A stretch of 20,279 nt of DNA from DASWRT01 sp036403035. GTDB taxonomy: Bacteria; Pseudomonadota; Alphaproteobacteria; ATCC43930; CGMCC-115725. The position numbers were made by a program, and so were the translations under genes. Below, one piece after another: positions 15,677 to 20,279 of the stretch. The DNA lies in assembly GCA_036403035.1 (NCBI GenBank), contig DASWRT010000296.1, positions 1 to 20,279 on the forward strand. The letters run 5' to 3'. Below the pieces are notes generated by a model that was given only the letters and a program-made list of their open reading frames with translations, did not search any database and was not told the origin of the DNA. Every line of letters starts with the position of its first letter. The first letter of the stretch is position 1.

Positions 15677-17182
15677 TCAGAGAGCGTATTCCTCGACTTT
15701 CTGGTGGATCAGGTATTGAGCTGCCTTTTCCGCATCGACGCCGAGCGCGGCGCAGATCCGGGCCGACAGTTTCGGATGGAGCGCGCCGCCGAGCACGGCG
15801 ATGAGCACGGCGAGGTGGCGAACGGGACGGCCGCTCGACAGCTTCGCCTGGGCCAGTGCGATCACGTCCGAGACGATCTGGGCCATCCTCCGCATCGAGA
15901 ACCGGTCCAGCGACGTGGCGTCCAGCCAGCGGTCGCGCAGGTCGCCGAGCGCCACCGCGTCGTCGTCCTTCAGCGCCGCGATCCAGTCCCCACGCTCCTG
16001 CTTCGCGGCCTCGATCAGATCGTCGAAGAAGCCGATGAAGACCTCCTGGCGCCATTCCTGGAACTTTTCGAGGTTGAAGTCCCCTTCGCTTTCCTCCGGC
16101 GCGTTGCAGGCAAGATAGAAGCGGGCGCTGTCGGAGCAGGATTGGGCGACCAGATCGCGGATCCAGATCGCGTGGTTCCGGCTCGTCGACAGGTTCAGGC
16201 CGTTCAGCGTCAGGAACTGGTTCGGATAGAACGAATTCTTGAGGCGATATTGCGGCATCGTCATCAGCAGCGACGGATAGACGACGACGTGGCTGAGCGC
16301 GCAGTCGAAGCCGAGGAAGTTCACGAGGCGCGCGTCCTCCGACGTCCAGAACTCCTCGAACAGTTCCGGCTTGTGCGCCACCGTTTCCGCGTACTCGCGG
16401 AACGCGCCCATGTAGCCGGCCAGACCCATGAACCAGGTGTGCGTCCGGCAGGAGCCGTCCGGCCGGAGGTCCAGCCCGCCGTCGCCCGGACGGGTCACGC
16501 CCCAATCCTTCAGGACGGGCATCGCGGTTTCGAGCGCCCACTCGCGGAGCGGCTTGCGCATGGGCGTCCGGTCGTACAGCGCGCGGAGCCGGTCTTCGAA
16601 CGTGTCGAGCTTGAGGAAGGCCCGATTGACCGGCTTCCATTCATGCTGCCCGCCGCAGAGCTTGCAGCGGAAATTGCCCATTTCCCGCGAGACCGGCTCG
16701 AGCCCGCAGTGCTCGCACTGGCTGGCGTCGGAATCCGTGCCGCAATAATTGCAGTCGCCGCGGCCGAACGCCTCGTAGCCCCATTTGTCGCAGCGCGGGC
16801 AATGAGGCTCTATCGAGTCCTTGAACTCGATCGCCCCGGCGGCGACGCCGGCGCCGAACACTTCCCGCACCGCCGCTTCGAAATAAGGATTCTCCCAGGC
16901 CTCCAGCCAGTGGTCCACCTGGACATCGGCGCTGGCCAGGGATTCGCGGATCTTCCGGGTATTGGACTGCGCAAGCTCGATCGGGTCGCGGTTCAGCTCG
17001 ATGCCGCGCCGCAGCATGTAGGATTGGTAATCGTCCGAATAGGAGACGAACACGCAGTCGTGCCCGCGCTGGCGCTGCACGCGCGTGAACACGTCGGCGG
17101 CCATGAAGGGGCCGGAAAGATGGCCGATATGCAGATCGCCGTTCGGCGTCGGCGGCGTGATCGTGACGACGAGCTTAGCCAT
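15677..17182 (-). CDS. Methionyl-tRNA-synthetase-like ligase, predicted ligase half of a hydrazine synthetase
   Basis: The 501 residues have a class I synthetase catalytic core of the MetRS type. Features are LVVTITPPTPNGDLHIGH with HIGH at 18-21, then a connective domain with four CxxC knuckles (Cys128/131, 144/147, 156/159, 173/176) as in two-zinc MetRS. The KMSKS loop is degenerate: LNLSTSRN near 329-336 lacks the first Lys and has Thr for the second Lys. The C-terminal helical region is short and there is no EMAPII-like tRNA-binding domain. In Spb40 the MetRS-like domain activates glycine with ATP and esterifies it to an N-hydroxylated amino acid; a cupin domain then rearranges the ester to an N-N bond. 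Its gene overlaps the cupin gene by 8 bases (ATGGCTAA). GGGAG precedes the ATG. Confidence 0.92.
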   Translation of the reverse strand: MAKLVVTITPPTPNGDLHIGHLSGPFMAADVFTRVQRQRGHDCVFVSYSDDYQSYMLRRGIELNRDPIELAQSNTRKIRESLASADVQVDHWLEAWENPYFEAAVREVFGAGVAAGAIEFKDSIEPHCPRCDKWGYEAFGRGDCNYCGTDSDASQCEHCGLEPVSREMGNFRCKLCGGQHEWKPVNRAFLKLDTFEDRLRALYDRTPMRKPLREWALETAMPVLKDWGVTRPGDGGLDLRPDGSCRTHTWFMGLAGYMGAFREYAETVAHKPELFEEFWTSEDARLVNFLGFDCALSHVVVYPSLLMTMPQYRLKNSFYPNQFLTLNGLNLSTSRNHAIWIRDLVAQSCSDSARFYLACNAPEESEGDFNLEKFQEWRQEVFIGFFDDLIEAAKQERGDWIAALKDDDAVALGDLRDRWLDATSLDRFSMRRMAQIVSDVIALAQAKLSSGRPVRHLAVLIAVLGGALHPKLSARICAALGVDAEKAAQYLIHQKVEEYAL

Positions 17183-17567
17183 CGAGGACTCCCGTCCGCT
17201 CGTTGTTTTCCTGAAGGAACTTGGTGGCGTAGTTGACGTCCCACCAGACGACGTAGAAGTGGAAGTCCTCGTCGCTGTCGTTCACGACGTAATGGTTGGT
17301 GTGCTTCGGGATGGCGACGATGTCGCCCATTTCGAAATCGTATTGCTTGTCGCCGATCACGACGACGCCTTTGCCCTTGATCGCGATGAAGATTTCCTGG
17401 TCGATCTGCGTGTGCGGTTCGCTTTTGGTGTGGGGCCGGACGACGCACCAGCCGCCGGCGAACGGCATCGGATAGTCGTCCCACGGCAGCAGGCGCGATC
17501 CGTCGAGGTCGTATTCATGGACGAGGTTTGCAAAATCCGTTTTACGATAAAGATCGAACTTCGGCAT
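17175..17567 (-). CDS. Small cupin protein, predicted N-N bond-forming half of a hydrazine synthetase
   Basis: The 130 residues form one cupin domain. Motif 1 reads SEPHTQIDQEIFIAIKGKG, with His52, Gln54 and Glu58: the usual second His of HxH is Gln. Motif 2 reads GDIVAIPKHTNHYVVN, with Pro87 and His92. His46 just upstream could also bind metal. In Spb40 of s56-p1 synthesis a cupin domain fused to a MetRS-like domain performs the rearrangement that makes the hydrazine. Here the two are separate, with stop and start interlocked. The frame is open upstream to 17741, but the ATG at 17567 starts the conserved domain and is preceded by purine-rich GGGGAAAGAGA. It is the first gene of the operon, with a leader of about 200 nt if the proposed promoter is right. 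Confidence 0.88.
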   Translation of the reverse strand: MPKFDLYRKTDFANLVHEYDLDGSRLLPWDDYPMPFAGGWCVVRPHTKSEPHTQIDQEIFIAIKGKGVVVIGDKQYDFEMGDIVAIPKHTNHYVVNDSDEDFHFYVVWWDVNYATKFLQENNERTGVLDG

Positions 17568-17662
17568 TCTCTTTCCCCAGGTTATGTCCGCTGCCTGCCT
17601 GCAAGGCTGTGGACTTGCGGCATTTGATCGAAGGAGCCCCGGAATCCTGTAACAGAATTTCC

Positions 17663-17720
17663 CGCATCGGCTCCGCCCCCTCCCCGCGGCGCCGCGACCG
17701 GCCGCAAGACGGCCGATGCG
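17663..17720 (-). other. Structured 5' leader of the cupin mRNA
   Basis: On the minus strand CGCATCGGC (17712-17720) can pair with GCCGATGCG (17663-17671) in a 9-bp stem. A smaller CGGCC/GGCCG hairpin lies between. The element sits inside the predicted leader between the lux-type promoter and the cupin start. Its function is unknown and chance pairing in GC-rich DNA is possible. Confidence 0.3.
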
Positions 17721-17770
17721 CGAAGCGAACCGCTCCACCATTCCGGGGGACAGCTCTCATTCAGGTGATG

Positions 17771-17778
17771 AAACTTAA
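17771..17778 (-). promoter_or_regulatory. Possible -10 region of the hydrazine operon
   Basis: Read on the minus strand, TTAAGT begins 22 bases past the edge of the first lux-type box. A LuxR-activated promoter with its box centred near -42 would have its -10 there. The hexamer matches the consensus at only about 3 of 6 positions, which is typical of activator-dependent promoters but weak as evidence alone. Confidence 0.4.
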
Positions 17779-17799
17779 CCCTTTGTCGGATGCCAAATG

Positions 17800-17819
17800 A
17801 CCTGTCAGATTTGACAGGT
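17800..17819. promoter_or_regulatory. lux-type box 1 (LuxR-family binding site)
   Basis: ACCTGTCAGATTTGACAGGT is a perfect inverted repeat of ACCTGTCA with a 4-bp centre. It closely resembles lux-type boxes such as that of RpaR in Rhodopseudomonas palustris (ACCTGTCCGATCGGACAGGT). It lies 233 bp upstream of the cupin ATG, between the operon and guaA. Confidence 0.75.
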
Positions 17820-17840
17820 TGCTGAATCCTGCACCGTCCG

Positions 17841-17846
17841 TAAAAT
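17841..17846 (+). promoter_or_regulatory. Possible rightward -10 (TAAAAT) paired with lux-type box 1
   Basis: TAAAAT matches the -10 consensus at 5 of 6 positions. It begins 22 bases past the right edge of box 1, mirroring the leftward candidate exactly. Transcription would run towards box 2 and guaA. I find no convincing gene directly downstream before guaA. Confidence 0.4.
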
Positions 17847-17967
17847 TTGCAGTATCGGATTTCCGGGCGGGTTCTCGATCCGCGGCACCCGGCTGCCCTA
17901 TGCTCGCCGCGCGCTTTGCGCTGTGGACAAATCTCCCCGTCGCAAACTGCAAGATGTAGCGGATCGC

Positions 17968-17987
17968 CCCTGTCAGATTTGACAGGT
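17968..17987. promoter_or_regulatory. lux-type box 2 (LuxR-family binding site)
   Basis: CCCTGTCAGATTTGACAGGT is identical to box 1 except for the first base and lies 168 bp from it. I see no good -10 at the matching distance on either strand. It may be an auxiliary site (looping or co-binding) or act on the guaA side. Confidence 0.7.
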
Positions 17988-18399
17988 GCTGCGATCGAAT
18001 GCTCCCTGAACGATCGGCCGCGACCCTCGCCGTGCCGGGCTCCTCCGGTGTCGCGCGCGCCGGCAGGCGCAGCGCAGCGGATCGCGACCGACGGCGCACC
18101 GTTCGATCGCCGCCGACCGGCGGGAGAGGAACTCCCGCCCCGTTGCCGGTACCGGCCCTGCCGCTCCTCCGATCTATAATCGTCGGGTCTCCCTCCCCGA
18201 CCGCAGCACCCACGGCGCCACGCCGCTCCCTTCCCGTGCCCTGAAACCGCGCCGTCCGCCCGCCGCCGGTCGCACTGCCGGCGGCACGCTCCGGCATGCG
18301 GGCCGATCCATGCCGGCCCGCCGCCGATGCGCTTGTCGCTGCCCGCGCCGGTGGGGTAGAAGCAGGCTTCTCCTCGCCCCCGGACCCAGGCTTCCCCCC
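17988..18399. other. Non-coding region upstream of guaA, no gene supported
   Basis: Open frames here have poor composition and no recognisable domain. The stretch holds one perfect 8-bp hairpin (18119-18139) and an isolated TATAAT at 18175-18180 without a -35 at the right spacing. It probably contains the guaA promoter and leader, but I cannot place them. Confidence 0.5.
18119..18139. other. GC-rich hairpin upstream of guaA
   Basis: GGCGGGAG (18119-18126) and CTCCCGCC (18132-18139) form a perfect 8-bp stem with a 5-base loop. No T tract follows on either strand. It may be part of the guaA leader or a weak terminator for rightward transcripts from the lux-box region. Confidence 0.35.
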
Positions 18400-19962
18400 A
18401 TGACCGTCGCCCCCGCCAGCGATCGCGTTCTCATTCTCGATTTCGGATCGCAGTTCACCCAGCTGATCGCCCGCCGCCTGCGCGAGAGCGGCGTCTACGC
18501 CGAGATCCACCCCTTCTCGATCGGCGACGACAAGGTCCGCGGCTTCGGCGCCAAGGCGATCGTGCTGTCCGGCGGCCCGGCCTCGGTGCTCGACGCGGAC
18601 GCACCGATGCCGCCGCAAGCGGTCTGGGATCTCGGCGTACCGGTGCTCGGCATCTGCTATGGCCAGCAGGTCATGTGCGCCCAGCTCGGCGGCGCCGTCG
18701 AGCCGGGCGACGTTCGGGAGTTCGGCCGCGCCTACATCGATGTCCAAGAGCCCTGCGCCCTGTTCGACGAGGTCTGGCGGCCGGGCAACCGCGAACAGGT
18801 CTGGATGAGCCACGGCGACCGCGTCACCGCAGTACCGCCCGGCTTCCGAGTGGTGGCGGCCAGCGAAGGCGCGCCGTTCGCGGCGATCGCGGACGATAAG
18901 AGGCGCTTCTACGCCACCCAGTTCCACGTCGAGGTCGTGCATACCCCGCACGGCTACCGGCTCCTCGACAATTTCGCGAAGCGCGTCGCCGGCTGCCGCG
19001 GCGACTGGACCATGGCGGCGTTCCGGGATGTCGAGGTCAAGCGGATCCGCGCCAAGGTCGGCTCGGCCCGGATCATCTGTGGCCTGTCCGGCGGCGTCGA
19101 TTCGTCGGTCGCCGCGGTTCTGCTGCACGAGGCGGTCGGCGACCAGTTGACCTGCATCTTCGTCGATACCGGTCTGCTGCGTGCCGGCGAGGCGGAACAG
19201 GTGGTGACGCTGTTCCGCGACCATTACAATATCCCGCTGGTCCACCGCGACGCGTCCGAGCTGTTCCTGAGCAAGCTGGAGGGCGTCAGCGATCCGGAAC
19301 GCAAGCGCAAGATCATCGGCGCCACCTTCATCGACGTGTTCGACGAGGAAGCGCACCGGATCGGCGGCGCCGAATTCCTGGCGCAAGGCACACTCTATCC
19401 CGACGTGATCGAGAGCGTGTCCTTCACCGGCGGCCCCAGCGTCACGATCAAGTCGCATCACAATGTCGGCGGCCTGCCGGAACGCATGAAGCTGAAGCTC
19501 GTCGAACCGTTGCGCGAACTGTTCAAGGACGAGGTCCGCCGCCTCGGCCGCGAACTCGGCCTGCCGGAAAGCCTGATCGGTCGCCACCCGTTCCCCGGAC
19601 CGGGTTTGGCGATTCGAATTCCCGGTGAGGTCACGCCCGAGAAGCTCCAGATCCTGCGCAAGGCCGACAGCATCTATCTGGAGGAGATCCGCAATGCCGG
19701 GCTCTACGACGCGATCTGGCAAGCCTTCGCGGTACTGCTGCCGGTGCGCACGGTCGGAGTCATGGGCGATTTCCGGACTTACGACTATGCGCTGGCCTTG
19801 CGCGCGGTGACTTCGACCGATGGCATGACTGCGGATTACTATCCGTTCGACCATAGTTTCCTCGGCCGCGTTGCGACCCGGATCATCAACGAGGTCCATG
19901 GCGTCAATCGGGTCACCTACGACATCACGTCGAAGCCGCCGGGTACGATCGAGTGGGAATAG
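18400..19962 (+). CDS. guaA: GMP synthase (glutamine-hydrolysing)
   Basis: The enzyme aminates XMP to GMP using glutamine and ATP, the last step of guanine nucleotide synthesis. The 520 residues comprise three parts. The N-terminal class I glutamine amidotransferase has ILDFGSQFTQLIARR, nucleophile Cys86 in LGICYGQQ, and YATQFHVEVVHTPHG with the His/Glu pair. The ATP-pyrophosphatase domain has the P-loop SGGVDSSVAAVLLHEA. The C-terminal dimerisation domain has RHPFPGPGLAIRI and ends KPPGTIEWE. The ATG at 18400 begins the conserved start; the frame is open to 18310 but the extension is not conserved. The gene is divergent from the hydrazine operon. The 3' end of guaA is a known integration site for genomic islands. 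Confidence 0.97.
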   Translation: MTVAPASDRVLILDFGSQFTQLIARRLRESGVYAEIHPFSIGDDKVRGFGAKAIVLSGGPASVLDADAPMPPQAVWDLGVPVLGICYGQQVMCAQLGGAVEPGDVREFGRAYIDVQEPCALFDEVWRPGNREQVWMSHGDRVTAVPPGFRVVAASEGAPFAAIADDKRRFYATQFHVEVVHTPHGYRLLDNFAKRVAGCRGDWTMAAFRDVEVKRIRAKVGSARIICGLSGGVDSSVAAVLLHEAVGDQLTCIFVDTGLLRAGEAEQVVTLFRDHYNIPLVHRDASELFLSKLEGVSDPERKRKIIGATFIDVFDEEAHRIGGAEFLAQGTLYPDVIESVSFTGGPSVTIKSHHNVGGLPERMKLKLVEPLRELFKDEVRRLGRELGLPESLIGRHPFPGPGLAIRIPGEVTPEKLQILRKADSIYLEEIRNAGLYDAIWQAFAVLLPVRTVGVMGDFRTYDYALALRAVTSTDGMTADYYPFDHSFLGRVATRIINEVHGVNRVTYDITSKPPGTIEWE

Positions 19963-20007
19963 CACCGCGATCGAAAACGCAATAACGATCCAGCGAATAT
20001 TTGAGGG

Positions 20008-20042
20008 CGACCGGTCAGGACTTTCGGAGTCCTGACCGGTCG
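20008..20042. other. Perfect 15-bp inverted repeat (hairpin) after guaA
   Basis: Arms 20008-20022 (CGACCGGTCAGGACT) and 20028-20042 are exact reverse complements around the loop TTCGG. It lies 45 bp after the guaA stop. There is no T tract, so it could be a Rho-independent-like terminator acting in both directions, an mRNA 3' stabiliser, or a protein-binding palindrome. Confidence 0.6.
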
Positions 20043-20079
20043 GGAAATGCGGCGCTGTTTGGCAGGCGTCCGCATCGGA

Positions 20080-20107
20080 GCGTGACGACTTCAGAGTCGC
20101 GCTTTTT
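20080..20107 (+). terminator. Intrinsic terminator downstream of guaA
   Basis: CGACT (20086-20090) and AGTCG (20095-20099) pair around a TCAG loop, extended by GCG/CGC with a three-base bulge. TTTTT follows at 20103-20107. The structure and T tract fit a rightward intrinsic terminator for guaA. Confidence 0.6.
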
Positions 20108-20224
20108 ACTCACTCCATGCCGACGCTGCTGATGCGAACAGTCCTGGAAAGCCATCCGCCGGGGCGAGGGTCGGGGCGGCGTTTCGGACGGTAGGCCAAC
20201 AAATTTTAAAATCGGCACGATTGA

Positions 20225-20239
20225 GAACGGAATCGGAAC
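20225..20239. promoter_or_regulatory. LexA (SOS) box 1, GAAC-N7-GAAC
   Basis: GAACGGAATCGGAAC matches the alphaproteobacterial LexA direct-repeat site in the GAAC orientation. It faces a second box in the opposite orientation 11 bp away. The regulated gene would lie beyond the right edge of the window. Confidence 0.6.
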
Positions 20240-20250
20240 ATGTTCTTGTT

Positions 20251-20265
20251 GTTCATGGTCCGTTC
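20251..20265. promoter_or_regulatory. LexA (SOS) box 2, GTTC-N7-GTTC
   Basis: GTTCATGGTCCGTTC is an exact GTTC-N7-GTTC site, the LexA box established for alphaproteobacteria. With box 1 it forms an imperfect inverted repeat (GAACGGA at one end, TCCGTTC at the other). The bases just after it (GATAAAAT) could serve as a -10 for a rightward gene outside the window. Confidence 0.65.
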
Positions 20266-20279
20266 TGATAAAATCGGCT

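Noticed and set aside
15677..17182. Housekeeping methionyl-tRNA synthetase
   Set aside because: The degenerate KMSKS loop, reduced C-terminal region and overlap with a cupin gene in a biosynthetic operon favour a repurposed ligase.
18175..18180. TATAAT as the guaA promoter -10
   Set aside because: No -35-like sequence lies 16-18 bases upstream; kept only as a remark.
17761..19965. 734-residue open frame antisense to guaA
   Set aside because: It is a GC-rich shadow of guaA with no recognisable domain; guaA on the other strand is unmistakable.
20015..20218. 67-residue minus-strand open frame after guaA
   Set aside because: It runs across the hairpin and the terminator, has no ribosome-binding site I can support and no recognisable domain.

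Overview
The window is GC-rich, dense proteobacterial DNA with an alphaproteobacterial gene set. ETF-ubiquinone oxidoreductase, a family 4 uracil-DNA glycosylase, a soluble lytic transglycosylase and MoaB lie together. There is also a type 2 ArgC, and two LexA boxes of the alphaproteobacterial direct-repeat type (GTTC-N7-GTTC). A Rhodospirillales-like host is my best guess; the order is an inference.

Layout. Bases 1-4293 are core genes: etfD (partial, minus), then udg, slt and moaB (plus). Bases 4294-4552 hold a nested repeat: a REPIN-like doublet inside a pair of inverted CCAAGA-type repeats. The right outer arm forms the 3' end of the next gene. Bases 4525-7002 hold two translationally coupled glycosyltransferase-like genes (TIGR04282 and TIGR04283 types, minus) and a divergent APH/choline-kinase-like gene. 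Bases 7021-7995 are argC (minus). Bases 18400-19962 are guaA (plus). The last 317 bases hold hairpins and two inverted LexA boxes but no gene I can support.

The accessory core is a seven-gene minus-strand operon running from 17567 down to 8196, between argC and guaA. In transcription order it encodes: a small cupin; a methionyl-tRNA-synthetase-like ligase overlapping it by 8 nt; a DAO-type FAD oxidase; a LivJ-like binding protein with no signal peptide; a lysine/ornithine N-hydroxylase-like monooxygenase; a natural SbnA-SbnB fusion (L-2,3-diaminopropionate synthesis); and a PF13454-type FAD/NAD(P) protein. The N-hydroxylase, cupin + MetRS-like ligase and DAO oxidase match the set known to build N-N bonds (Spb38, Spb40 and Spb39 of s56-p1 biosynthesis). 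I therefore read the operon as a hydrazine-forming pathway. Here the hydrazine synthetase is split into two proteins and the pathway is joined to a diaminopropionate-forming fusion enzyme. No NRPS, carrier protein, siderophore synthetase or exporter is present, so the product may be a small hydrazine amino acid or signal.

Upstream of the operon are two nearly identical 20-bp lux-type palindromes (17800-17819 and 17968-17987). The first sits at the right distance from a possible -10 for the operon, and at the same distance from a better -10 on the other strand. This suggests quorum-sensing (LuxR-family) control, although no luxI or luxR gene is in the window.
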